The position numbers and the translations under genes were made by a program. From Hornefia butyriciproducens (GTDB lineage: Bacteria > Bacillota > Clostridia > Peptostreptococcales > Anaerovoracaceae), in contig NZ_VUMZ01000004.1 in assembly GCF_009695915.1 (NCBI RefSeq), positions 1 through 64,000 on the forward strand: a stretch of 64,000 nt of DNA. Reading direction: 5' to 3'. A model generated the notes under the pieces. The model searched no databases, had not been told where the DNA came from, and saw nothing but the letters and a program-made list of their open reading frames with translations. This document shows positions 16,188-24,361 of this stretch, in pieces; position 1 is the first letter of the stretch, and each line of letters starts with the position of its first letter.

Positions 16188-16217
16188 TTGACAGTGTACT
16201 ATCCGGAGTAGTATACT
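16188..16217 (+). promoter_or_regulatory. Promoter of the GntR-ABC operon with an internal palindrome (probable operator)
   Basis: TTGACA (16188-16193), 18 bp, TATACT (16212-16217). An inverted repeat TACTA-N7-TAGTA (16197-16201 and 16209-16213), extended by GTG and TAC flanks, fills the spacer and runs into the -10. Such GTGTACTA-type palindromes are typical YtrA-subfamily operators, so autorepression by the downstream GntR protein is likely. Confidence 0.75.
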
Positions 16218-16292
16218 TAGCACACAACAGGGGTAAGTTAATACATCAGCGTCTGTCCTCCCGGGCAGGCGCAAGAAGAAAAGGAGGATGCG

Positions 16293-16694
16293 ATGTTTCA
16301 GCTCGATATGAAATCAGGAAAATCGATTTACGAGCAGATTATCGACAACATCAAAGAGCTGATCATGACTGATGTTCTCGCGGAAAACACCAGACTTCCG
16401 TCGGTAAGAACACTCTCCCGTCAACTGACCATCAATCCGAACACAGTCCAAAAGGCCTTTAAGGAACTGGAACGTGAAGGCTACATCTTCACTGTTTCCG
16501 GCAGGGGGACCTTTGTCGGCCCGAAGAGCAGCATCAAGGCGGATCCGGCCCAGGTGAAAAGCGCCCTGACAGACGTGATCAGCGCTTTTAAGCAGCTGCT
16601 CTATCTGGGACTGTCGCCGGAGGATGCACGGGATATGAGCGTCAGCGCCATCGACGCGCTGATAGGATCAGTCGGAAAGGAGAAGGGACTATGA
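16293..16694 (+). CDS. YtrA-subfamily GntR transcriptional regulator
   Basis: A 133-residue winged-helix repressor. Seen: the GntR HTH with SGKSIYEQIIDNIKELI (8-24), RLPSVRTLSRQLTINPNTVQ (34-53) and EREGYIFTVSGRGTFV (60-75). A short helical C-terminus of about 50 residues, typical of YtrA, replaces a large effector domain. YtrA regulators usually repress the ABC exporter genes they precede, often released by cell-wall-active peptides. Its stop overlaps the ABC gene start by four bases. Confidence 0.9.
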   Translation: MFQLDMKSGKSIYEQIIDNIKELIMTDVLAENTRLPSVRTLSRQLTINPNTVQKAFKELEREGYIFTVSGRGTFVGPKSSIKADPAQVKSALTDVISAFKQLLYLGLSPEDARDMSVSAIDALIGSVGKEKGL

Positions 16695-17590
16695 TTGAAA
16701 CAAGGGGACTGACAAAGAAATACGACGGCTTTCAGGCATTGTCCGGTCTGGATATGACAGTACCTTCGGGCTCGATTTACGGCCTGATCGGCATTAACGG
16801 TTCCGGCAAGACCACGGTACTCCGTCATCTGGCCGGAGTACTGCGACAGGACGCAGGCGAAATCCGCTTCGACGGAGAAGATGTATGGGAAAATGCCGCC
16901 GTAAAGCAGCACATCGGACTGGTTCCCGATGATCTGTTTTTTCCGAACGGATATAATCTGGCCGGCATGAAAAAAATCTTTGCGGGCAGTTACGCCGCCT
17001 GGGATGATCGGAGGTTTCACGAAATGACACAGGCCTTCCGTCTCAGCGAGACCGCACGTTTGCGGAACTTCTCAAAGGGGATGAAAAAGCAGGCCATGTT
17101 CTGTCTGGTCATGTCCACCATGCCGAAATACCTTCTGCTGGACGAGCCGATTGACGGCCTTGACCCCATCGTGCGCAAGCTGGTTTGGAAGTATATCGTG
17201 GACGACGTGGCCGACCGGGAAATGTCAGTACTGGTTTCCTCCCATAACCTCAGAGAAATGGAAGGAATCTGCGACCATATCGGAATCCTGTCTGCAGGGA
17301 GCATGAAGATGGAGCGGGAGATGGATTCTCTGCGGGGAGATCTGCACAAAGTCCAGATTGCCTTCGGAGCCGGCGTGCCGGAGAATCCCTTCGCAGGGCT
17401 GAACGTGCTCCATCATGAAAAAAGAGGCTCGGTAGAACTGCTTCTGATCAGCGCTCCCAGAGATGAGATCGAAAGCAGACTCCGGGTTCACGATCCGCTT
17501 ATCTTTGACATCCTCCCGCTTTCATTGGAGGAAATCTTTATCTATGAGTTGGGAGGTGACGATGATGAAATCAGCAGTCTCATTTTCTAA
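16691..17590 (+). CDS. ABC transporter ATP-binding protein
   Basis: A 299-residue ABC ATPase. Seen: Walker A GINGSGKTT near residues 35-43; signature region NFSKGMKKQAM near 129-139, non-canonical in place of LSGGQ; Walker B LLLDEPIDGLDP near 149-160; and the H-loop SSHNLREME near 180-188. It resembles YtrB/EcsA-type exporters controlled by YtrA regulators. It overlaps the regulator by four bases and the permease start by 29, so the three form one translationally linked unit. The substrate is unknown. Confidence 0.92.
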   Translation: MIETRGLTKKYDGFQALSGLDMTVPSGSIYGLIGINGSGKTTVLRHLAGVLRQDAGEIRFDGEDVWENAAVKQHIGLVPDDLFFPNGYNLAGMKKIFAGSYAAWDDRRFHEMTQAFRLSETARLRNFSKGMKKQAMFCLVMSTMPKYLLLDEPIDGLDPIVRKLVWKYIVDDVADREMSVLVSSHNLREMEGICDHIGILSAGSMKMEREMDSLRGDLHKVQIAFGAGVPENPFAGLNVLHHEKRGSVELLLISAPRDEIESRLRVHDPLIFDILPLSLEEIFIYELGGDDDEISSLIF

Positions 17591-19316
17591 GACCTGGATG
17601 CGGGAAAACTTCCGGCGCTACTGGATTGTTCCCGTTCTCGGATTTATGGGATATTTTCTGTCTTCAATACTGCCGGTGCTCCTTTGCTATCAGCGCTTTG
17701 ACATCGTCAGCAGTTACGCTTCTATATCAATTTCCAATCAGAATCCCGCGATCATTGGAATTGACTGCATTCTCGCTGTCCTGATGGCAGTCTGCGTGTT
17801 CAGTTATCTGCACAACAGCGCCTCAGTCACGATGATTCACAGTTTTCCGTCGGGGCGCGGTCAGCTGTTCGACGCCTCCGCTCTCAGCGGATTCTTCATG
17901 ATGCTGATTCCCGTCGCCGCGAACGGCATTCTGATGATGTCTCTGTCGGGCGCCAGAACCGATGTCAGTGACACGGTTCTGGCATCGGAACTATTTTCGC
18001 CGCTTCGCTGCCTGGAATGGATCGCAGAGACGATGATCATCATCTTCTTTGTCTATGCGCTCTCTGTACTGGCCGGAGTTCTGGCCGGGAACCGGACGAT
18101 TCATACGCTGCTGGCGCTTTTCCTCAACGGACTTCCCTTTGTCCTGGTCATCATCATCCGCATGGCGGAATCGATGTTTCTCTACGGATATTCAGACGAG
18201 ATCCTGGCAAACTGGACTCTGAGGCTGTCGCCGGTCAGCTATATGGCGCTGAAAGGAACCGGGAGTGTTCCGTCCGGTCTGCAGTACGAGCTTCTATATC
18301 TGCCGGCGGCGGCCGCGGTACTGATCATCGCGCGTCTCGTCTATCGGAGAGTGAAGCTTGAGCGTGAGGAGCGCGCCTGCGTCTTCCCGCTGATTGCGGA
18401 CATTATCTGCATTCTTCTGACCTTCATCTGTGCGGTGCCGTCCGCATGTCTCATGATGGTTGTCTTGACCTCGGGCGCACATATCAATAATTCGTTCCGG
18501 ATCCGCTATCTGATTCTGTTTGTCATATTCTCCGCGGTATACTACCTGATCAGCCGCGCCATCGCAGACGGAATCACCCATGTATTCAACCGGAGCACGT
18601 TGAAGAAATTCGGCATTTACGCAGTTATCGCAGCGGTCTTTCTCTGTTTCACGGTCTTTGATCTGAGCGGTTACAGCACCAGAACTCCCGAAACTTCCGA
18701 TGTCGCTGCGGTCGAAATCACCGCCGATCTGGTCTCGGACGTCACTGGATACGCACCCTTGCGGCTTACGGGAAGAGCTGCGGTGAACAAAACCATCGCC
18801 CTGCAGAAGGAGCTTATCGACTCTCGCGAGGTAAACGACGCTGATGCTGACTGGAGTACCGATATCACGATAACCTATCGCCTGAAAAACGGAACCGCAA
18901 TGCGCAGAACCTATAGCTGCATGTACAGCAAGGATCACCCTGAATCCTTCCGGGCACTCCAGACTCTGTTCGCGGCTCCTGAGGTAATTGAGAAATTCAC
19001 CGGCAGAATTTCTAAATTCCAGTCAAGGGCTTCCAATATCAGCCTCAGTCTCGATGAAACGGCGCTGCAGATCCACCGCTCTGACTGGAGCCGACTGTTC
19101 AGCGCATACAGAAAGGATCTGCGTTCCATCTCAGGCAGCACCCTGAAAACTCTGATGAAAAATTCCAACCTGTACTTTCTGAATGTCGAGCAGGGAAACA
19201 ATGAGAGTACCATCTATCTTCCGGTTCAGAAGAGCGACCGGAATACTATGAAATTCCTGCAGAGCCGGGGATATCTGAAGGAATTGAAAACGCTGAACTC
19301 CGAAAGTGACAAATAG
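17562..19316 (+). CDS. ABC transporter permease with C-terminal extracytoplasmic domain
   Basis: A 584-residue membrane protein. Several hydrophobic segments fill residues ~20-405: LGFMGYFLSSILPVLL, then further helices, ending with GIYAVIAAVFLCFTVF near 385. About 190 hydrophilic residues follow, and by topology these probably lie outside the cell. This layout resembles permeases that pair with YtrA/YtrB-type ATPases and carry a DUF6449-like tail (recalled, not searched). Two ATGs are adjacent; GGGAGG precedes both, and I use the first. It probably works with the ATPase in envelope-stress export or sensing. Substrate unknown. Confidence 0.82.
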   Translation: MMKSAVSFSKTWMRENFRRYWIVPVLGFMGYFLSSILPVLLCYQRFDIVSSYASISISNQNPAIIGIDCILAVLMAVCVFSYLHNSASVTMIHSFPSGRGQLFDASALSGFFMMLIPVAANGILMMSLSGARTDVSDTVLASELFSPLRCLEWIAETMIIIFFVYALSVLAGVLAGNRTIHTLLALFLNGLPFVLVIIIRMAESMFLYGYSDEILANWTLRLSPVSYMALKGTGSVPSGLQYELLYLPAAAAVLIIARLVYRRVKLEREERACVFPLIADIICILLTFICAVPSACLMMVVLTSGAHINNSFRIRYLILFVIFSAVYYLISRAIADGITHVFNRSTLKKFGIYAVIAAVFLCFTVFDLSGYSTRTPETSDVAAVEITADLVSDVTGYAPLRLTGRAAVNKTIALQKELIDSREVNDADADWSTDITITYRLKNGTAMRRTYSCMYSKDHPESFRALQTLFAAPEVIEKFTGRISKFQSRASNISLSLDETALQIHRSDWSRLFSAYRKDLRSISGSTLKTLMKNSNLYFLNVEQGNNESTIYLPVQKSDRNTMKFLQSRGYLKELKTLNSESDK

Positions 19317-19562
19317 TGTCTGCCTGCTAAGTCCCCGCCGGACTTGGCGGGCGCCGAAGGCAGTTTGTCAGAAGCGCCGCGGCACACAGCACAGTCCGGC
19401 TGAAGGCTGTGTGCCGACGCGAATTAATGTATGGAAGCCTTTCCGGTTTCCGCTCCTCACAGAAAAACGGCTGTGTGCCGGCGTTCCTAATATCGCCGGC
19501 TTCACAGCCGTTCTTTAATGCGTGCTCATCTATCGAATATGCCTGAAATACCAATCCAGACT
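19317..19562. other. Hairpin-rich gap between converging operons
   Basis: Besides the terminator at 19466-19512, the gap holds a second inverted repeat, GGCACACAGC and GCTGTGTGCC, in 19381-19417. It shares the CTGTGTGCC core with the terminator stem, suggesting duplication. I see no gene. Confidence 0.5.
19466..19512 (-). terminator. Bidirectional terminator for the tagG-LCP and ABC operons
   Basis: A long stem: AACGGCTGTG and GCCGGCG on one arm, CGCCGGC and CACAGCCGTT on the other, with an ATATTAGGAA-like loop. On the minus strand it runs into TTTTTCTG, a good U-tract for the operon ending at 19563. On the plus strand the tail is CTTTAAT, weaker, but it may serve the ABC operon. Confidence 0.8.
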
Positions 19563-19877
19563 CTACTCCACGGAAACAGCTTCGCAGTCGTCCAGATCTA
19601 CCGGAACGATGACGTTCCTCGCGTCCTCCAGACACTCCGCTGGCACATACAGTTCGATTTCACCTACCGTATTCGTCCCGAACACGATCTCCAGATAATT
19701 ACTGGAACCGACATATTTTTTCTCACAGGGGATGTTCTCACTTCTCAGCTTGGATTCCAGAATATCCGCCTGGAAGCTGTCGGTGACCGTACAGAGATAA
19801 GCCCCGTCCCGCCAGCGATAGCTGTCTTCCTGCTCCGGAGAGGCCTTTCCTCCCCGTCTTCTGAATATTTCCGCCAT
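19563..19877 (-). CDS. DUF2007-family protein (putative signal transducing)
   Basis: A 104-residue soluble protein. Seen: DUF2007-like core with FQADILESKLRSENIPCEKK (about residues 35-54), YLEIVFGTNTVGEIELYVPA (about 60-79) and EDARNVIV. The family is small, PII-like in fold by prediction, and of unknown role. It follows the LCP gene by 60 bases and precedes the terminator, so it is probably the last gene of the tagG-tagH-LCP transcript. Confidence 0.7.
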   Translation of the reverse strand: MAEIFRRRGGKASPEQEDSYRWRDGAYLCTVTDSFQADILESKLRSENIPCEKKYVGSSNYLEIVFGTNTVGEIELYVPAECLEDARNVIVPVDLDDCEAVSVE

Positions 19878-19937
19878 CCGGATATGACCTCCTTGACTGT
19901 TCTCCTGTCTGCAGCCCCGCTATTCCTCTTCCGCGGC

Positions 19938-21257
19938 TTACTCGCCGCCCTCTGCCGTTCCTCCGCCGGTACCGCCTGAACTGCCCGAACTTCCGCCTGA
20001 ACCTCCGGACGAGCTTCCCCCGGAGCTGCCTGAACTGCCGGAGCTGCCTGAACTGCCGGAGGACCCTGAGCTTCCCGAGCTTCCTGTGCTGCTGCCGGAG
20101 GATTTCGATGCGGATGAGCCGGACGAACCGGAGCTTCCGGAAGTTCCGCCGGAGGTGCTCCCTCCGTAGCTTCCGCTTCCGCTGTAAGTGCTGCCCGAGG
20201 TGCCTGCCGTTCCCCCGGAACTCTGTGTCGAGCCTCCCGCCGCACCGGCAATCTGCGCGGCGATAGTAGAGACCGTTCCTGAAACGTTATAATCCTTCTG
20301 CCCGAACATCTGCTGATGTAATTTCACCACATTCGCCGCCAGATCGGACGGGAACACATAGGAAACGCCGTTCAGGTTCCCTGTGGTCACATTATACGGC
20401 CAGCCGATGCTCTTGCCGAACTCCATCTTGGAGAGCCGCTGCGCCAGACCGATCATATCGTTATTAGACAGATTCGTTTCAATCTGCGGAAGCAGATCAT
20501 CCATAATGTCCATCAGCTCCGCCAGATTCTTCTCCTGCAATTTTTTTGTCACCTTCTTAATAACCACACGCATCCGGCTGGTACGCTTGAAATCGTCCCC
20601 GACGCCCTTGCGTATACGGCCGTACGACACTGCCTGCACGCCTTCCAGCGTCTGCTTTCCCGCCTTCTTGACAAGCTTATATTTTTTTTGTCCTATATTG
20701 TGGGCAGTCTGCTTTGTATATTTGTTCAGCTCTTCAATTTCATAATCATGGACGTTCACCGTAATTCCGCCGACCTTGTCCACCAGGTTCGCCACCATCT
20801 TGAAGTTAAACAGCACATATTCCGAAACATTCAGATCCATCGTCTGATTGATGGTCTTCATGGCGCCGGTCGCACCGCCGGAGGCGTATGCGCTGTTGAT
20901 TTTGTTGTAGGTGTCGGTTCCGTTGATCCTCGTATAGGTGTCGCGGTATACGGAAATGAGATTGACCTTCTTCGTCTCCACATTCATGCTGACGATGATA
21001 ATACAGTCTGTATTATGCTGCTTCAGGTTTTTTTTCTTCATGCTCCGCGAATCCACACCAAGCAGTGCGATATTCACATACCCGTCCACGTCTACGCAAG
21101 ACAGTTCCTTTGTGCTAAGCTTCTTTGTCTTCTGCACCCTGTTCAGCATACTGTAGACAGAGGTTGCCACCAGCGCGCCCGTCACAATCAGGAACGCCAC
21201 CAGAAGCAGTGCGACAACCGCCGCCGGTTTTTTCCTGAGTTTCTGAATCAGCTTCAT
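19938..21257 (-). CDS. LytR-CpsA-Psr (LCP) family glycopolymer ligase with Ser/Gly-rich tail
   Basis: Transfers teichoic acid or other glycopolymers from undecaprenyl carriers onto peptidoglycan outside the membrane. Seen in 439 residues: basic N-terminus and one transmembrane helix near 12-33; LCP domain (about 55-300) with NIALLGVDSRS, the Arg-containing VYRDTYT, DTYNKINSAYASGG and GVQAVSYGRIRKG; and a C-terminal ~100 residues dominated by SGSSGSS repeats. The tail is unlike standard LCP proteins and may act as a wall-spanning spacer. The ATG overlaps the tagH stop by four bases, tying it to teichoic acid export. Confidence 0.92.
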   Translation of the reverse strand: MKLIQKLRKKPAAVVALLLVAFLIVTGALVATSVYSMLNRVQKTKKLSTKELSCVDVDGYVNIALLGVDSRSMKKKNLKQHNTDCIIIVSMNVETKKVNLISVYRDTYTRINGTDTYNKINSAYASGGATGAMKTINQTMDLNVSEYVLFNFKMVANLVDKVGGITVNVHDYEIEELNKYTKQTAHNIGQKKYKLVKKAGKQTLEGVQAVSYGRIRKGVGDDFKRTSRMRVVIKKVTKKLQEKNLAELMDIMDDLLPQIETNLSNNDMIGLAQRLSKMEFGKSIGWPYNVTTGNLNGVSYVFPSDLAANVVKLHQQMFGQKDYNVSGTVSTIAAQIAGAAGGSTQSSGGTAGTSGSTYSGSGSYGGSTSGGTSGSSGSSGSSASKSSGSSTGSSGSSGSSGSSGSSGSSGSSGGSSSGGSGGSSGSSGGTGGGTAEGGE

Positions 21258-22084
21258 AGAGTCTCCTTTTTCTCCAGCGCCCGCTTTTCCGCAAGGCGCC
21301 GTTCTCTCTTTTTCCTTCTTCTCTCTGCCTTCTCGGCATCCTCCCTTTCAATCATTTCATCGTAAAACGCCGCAGCCTCGCTGATTCCGCCGTCGAAAAT
21401 CAGTTTTCCCTTCTTCATGACGAGACCGCGGGTACAAAATTCTTCGGCCACTGCTGTGGAATGAGTCACGAAAAGAAATGTGACATTTTCGTCCTCTACC
21501 AGTTCCCTGATTTTTTCTTTGCACTTCTTACGGAAGGATTTGTCTCCCACGCTCAGCGCCTCGTCCACGATCAGGATCTCCGGATGGATACTCACGTTAA
21601 TCGCGAAGCCAAGACGCGCTTTCATTCCGCTGGAATACGTTCTTACCGGCTGGTCCATATAATCTCCCAGCTCAGCGAATTCAATGATCTGCGGTTCCAG
21701 TTCCCGAACGTCCTCCTCCTTCAGTCCCAGAAGGTTTCCTCGGAAATAAATATTCTCCCGCCCTGTGAATTCAGGGTCGAACCCGGCGGTCAGCTCAAGC
21801 AGTGCACTGACTCTCCCGTTGACCTCGACCTCTCCGCTGGAGGGATAGGTGACCTGGGTAATCATTTTCAGCAGTGTGGACTTTCCGGCGCCGTTGCGTC
21901 CGAAGAGTGCCACCGCTTCCCGCGGCATAACGTCAAAGGAGACGTCATTGATCGCCTTCCTCTGCTTGCACTTCACATTTTTGAAAAAGATTGCGCGAAA
22001 TCGCTGCTTATCATCTTTATACAGTTTATAGGTTTTTGTGACATGACGAAATGAAATCGCCGTCTTTGTAATACTATCTTCCAT
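21254..22084 (-). CDS. tagH: Teichoic acid export ABC transporter, ATP-binding subunit
   Basis: The ATPase of a TagGH-type exporter that flips undecaprenyl-linked wall teichoic acid. Seen in 276 residues: an N-terminal TagH-type segment VTKTYKLYKDDKQRFRAIFF (about 15-34); Walker A GRNGAGKST near 63-71; signature YSSGMKARLGFA near 154-165; Walker B LIVDEALSVGD near 176-186; and a highly basic C-terminal tail with Lys/Arg/Glu repeats (about 245-276). It pairs with tagG upstream, separated by a repeat-bearing 183-bp gap. Confidence 0.92.
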   Translation of the reverse strand: MEDSITKTAISFRHVTKTYKLYKDDKQRFRAIFFKNVKCKQRKAINDVSFDVMPREAVALFGRNGAGKSTLLKMITQVTYPSSGEVEVNGRVSALLELTAGFDPEFTGRENIYFRGNLLGLKEEDVRELEPQIIEFAELGDYMDQPVRTYSSGMKARLGFAINVSIHPEILIVDEALSVGDKSFRKKCKEKIRELVEDENVTFLFVTHSTAVAEEFCTRGLVMKKGKLIFDGGISEAAAFYDEMIEREDAEKAERRRKKRERRLAEKRALEKKETL

Positions 22085-22115
22085 ATCTCATTATCTCTTT
22101 GTGTTCGGTCTTGCT

Positions 22116-22190
22116 TCATCGGTGCCGCTTCACGAAGGGATCCTCATCGGTGTCCGCCTCACGAAAGAAGCCTCGCTCGGTGTCACCGTA
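22116..22190. repeat. Degenerate ~28-bp repeats between tagG and tagH
   Basis: Unit TCATCGGTGCCGCTTCACGA (22116 onward) recurs as TCATCGGTGTCCGCCTCACG (22144 onward), and a weaker CTCGGTGTCACCG copy starts near 22176. The gap has no gene and no terminator, so the operon probably continues across it. Confidence 0.6.
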
Positions 22191-22267
22191 CAGGATTCTG
22201 CCCGGCCCGCAGGGCGAAGCAACTCTCGATGCCGCTGTACGAGACGAAGTGACGCTCCAGAGAGCCG

Positions 22268-23092
22268 TCAGATCACGTCCGGAATCTCCTTCTTCAATCT
22301 TTTGTACGCCCAGATTGCAAGGACGCACATGATCACCGTCATGATCACAAAGTTCCTGATCTGTCCCGGATATTCCCAGATCCAGCGGTGATAAATCATG
22401 GCGTTGCGGTAACCGTTGGCAACCAGTGTAATGGGGTTGAACAGCATCGTCTCACGAATCCAGGGAATGGTGATCCGATTTGCATCGTAAATAACCCCCG
22501 ACAGCCAGAACAGCGCCTGCGTCACAGACTTCACCAGGTTCAGAAAGTCCTTGCTCATGGCAGACAGCATCCCCGCCATAAGACTCCATGCGGTGAAGAA
22601 AATAAACATTCCGATAATAATCAGCGGAATCTGCAGACAGTATTTCGTGGGCATGAATCCGAAACCCATAAAAATGAAGATCATAATGATCTGCAGCGCC
22701 AGATTCACGATCAGATTCGACAGACTCACGAAAGTCGGAATCGTATCCACCGGAAACTTGATCCGCTTCACCAGATACTTATACTTCCGTATAGAGCCCG
22801 CGCCGCCGGTCAGCGTCGCCTTCATATAAAACCACGGAATGAATCCGCTGATCATCCACAGAAAAAAAGGATACCCGTCCACATCGTGTCCCCGCCGGAC
22901 TCCGATGGAGAACGCGAACCAGAACACAAAAATCGTAACGGCCGGTGATATGACCGCCCACATCCATCCAAGCGCCGCGCCGCGGTACTGCTTCACGATA
23001 TCGGATTTCGCAAGCTTCAGCAGCTGCCTGCGGAATTTAATATGATCGCTGACGATCTCTGAAAGTGTATTCAAATCCCTTCTCCAATCCAT
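22268..23092 (-). CDS. tagG: Teichoic acid export ABC transporter, permease subunit
   Basis: A 274-residue ABC-2-type permease, partner of TagH for export of wall teichoic acid. Seen: the family N-terminal motif LAKSDIVKQYRGAALGWMWA near residues 27-46 and about six hydrophobic segments, with PFFLWMISGFIPWFY, NLIVNLALQIIMIFIFMGFG, IIIGMFIFFTAWSLMAG and the last TM near 250. The ATG at 23092 has no ribosome site. A TTG at 23074 has GGAGAAGG upstream and could be the true start. A promoter at 23115-23143 would leave a leader of only ~15 bases. Confidence 0.9.
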   Translation of the reverse strand: MDWRRDLNTLSEIVSDHIKFRRQLLKLAKSDIVKQYRGAALGWMWAVISPAVTIFVFWFAFSIGVRRGHDVDGYPFFLWMISGFIPWFYMKATLTGGAGSIRKYKYLVKRIKFPVDTIPTFVSLSNLIVNLALQIIMIFIFMGFGFMPTKYCLQIPLIIIGMFIFFTAWSLMAGMLSAMSKDFLNLVKSVTQALFWLSGVIYDANRITIPWIRETMLFNPITLVANGYRNAMIYHRWIWEYPGQIRNFVIMTVIMCVLAIWAYKRLKKEIPDVI

Positions 23093-23114
23093 TTTTTGCA
23101 AATCAGTATATAGT

Positions 23115-23143
23115 ATTATAGCCTAAAATCCTTCCCTTCGCAA
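23115..23143 (-). promoter_or_regulatory. Predicted sigma-A promoter of tagG-tagH-LCP
   Basis: On the minus strand, TTGCGA (23143-23138), 17 bp, TATAAT (23120-23115). The predicted start lies only about 15 bases before the tagG ATG. Confidence 0.75.
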
Positions 23144-23212
23144 CAGTGCATTGCGGCCGGGTAGTGTAAAATAAGTGTGGAACTTTTCCGAGGGATTTAG
23201 AAAAAAGAAAAT

Positions 23213-23274
23213 AGAGGTCAACTCTTTGTGTTAAAATAGAATTTGCAAAAAACAACACGAAGGGAGCGACCTCT
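23213..23274 (+). repeat. Inverted repeat in the transposase leader
   Basis: AGAGGTC (23213-23219) pairs with GACCTCT (23268-23274), and inside it CTCTTTGTGTT pairs with AACACGAAGGGAG. The stem buries the GGGAG ribosome site and reaches the base before the transposase ATG at 23275, so read-through RNA would fold to block translation. Confidence 0.6.
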
Positions 23275-24136
23275 ATGAATTATAGTAATAGTATACACCA
23301 GATCGCAATGGATTTGAGAAGAAAAATCATAAAAAGAACAGAAAACGGTGAGATTCAGGATCTGGATCTCATGGCGAAGGACATTGCCGAGGATTGCCGC
23401 ACATCAGCCAGAGCTATGGTGGAAGCGACACTGAAGTATCTGAATGAATCTATTCGCGAGGACAAAAGCGAACGTAAACAGCGAAATCAGCCGTCAGACG
23501 GTGAGAAACCATACAGGTTCCGGAAAAACAGCCGGACGAGAAACGAAGTCCGGAAGTCCTGCACATATACGCAGACGAAGACCATGTCCATATGCAGAAA
23601 CCGAAGAAGGAGAGGGGAAAAGGAAATCAGATCGTCCCGCTGGTCACAGTGAGCGAGGGAATTGAGAAAGTGAGCGAGCGGCGAAACCGGACGATCCGGC
23701 CGATGCACTTTGTGGATGAAGAGTTTAACGGAAAGCAGTTATGGGAAAGTGTAGAGGGCTATATATCCAAAGCGTATGATACAGAAGCGCTCAAACACAT
23801 TTATGTACATGGAGACGGCGGAAAACGGAAGGTCAGATCAGTCATGTACTCTCCGAACGATTCAGCCGGAATCCGATGGGATGGAGCAGGAAAGGACTGA
23901 CGAAACTGAGCAAAATCAGGGTATTGAACCTTAATGGACAAAAAATCACAGCGGCTGATTTCAGAGGCGAGCAAGAGGAGACCTACCGGGAATATGGAGA
24001 GCGAATGATATAGGAATACGTGAACGGATATACAGACTGAAGTGTATTTGAGCGAGAAGTCCCCATCTACGATACAAACGCAGGAATGCAGAGATTGCTG
24101 CAGGCGTATGGACAGAATCACGGGGTTTTAAATTAG
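23275..24136 (+). pseudogene. ISLre2-family (UPF0236) transposase, frameshifted and truncated
   Basis: Remnant of an ISLre2-type transposase. The first frame starts at 23275 (MNYSNSIHQIAMDLRRKI) and runs to about 23546. The family core then continues in another frame: [41 protein letters not shown]. This stops at 23900, and further pieces ([34 protein letters not shown]) follow across stops until 24136. The protein is about half of normal length, so deletions are likely as well as frameshifts. It is not expected to be active. Confidence 0.85.
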
Positions 24137-24215
24137 AAGCAAATTAAAAATACAAGAGAATTGTCAACCGAAAAACTCTACAACAAGTTGACACCGCCGT
24201 GCGGCCGGGGCGTTA

Positions 24216-24244
24216 TTGCCTTTTCTCAGAATATATGGTATATT
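24216..24244 (+). promoter_or_regulatory. Predicted sigma-A promoter of the GPT-tagD pair
   Basis: TTGCCT (24216-24221), 17 bp, TATATT (24239-24244). The leader is about 110 bases before the ATG at 24362. It lies just outside the decayed ISLre2 end. Confidence 0.55.
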
Positions 24245-24361
24245 TAATTCGTGTTTCGTGCGCATCTGTCTTGTCAGCGGAAGCTTCGCGGAGGGCAGCG
24301 CGCACACTTCAAACCGGGTCATTATCGTTACAGAGAGAAAAATGTGAATGTGGAGGTGTGA

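Larger units (their letters stand above)
23175..24195 (+). mobile_element. Decayed ISLre2-family insertion sequence
   Basis: Holds the broken transposase at 23275-24136. Ends are approximate. Left-side GGTCAACTCTTTGTGTT (about 23217) is matched, inverted and imperfectly, by right-side sequence around 24155-24172 (GGTTGACAATTCTCTTGTATT on the minus strand). A second weak GTGGAACTTTT/GTCAACTTGTT pair lies further out. It is inserted between the tagG promoter and the promoter of the glycerophosphotransferase gene at 24362. Confidence 0.65.
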
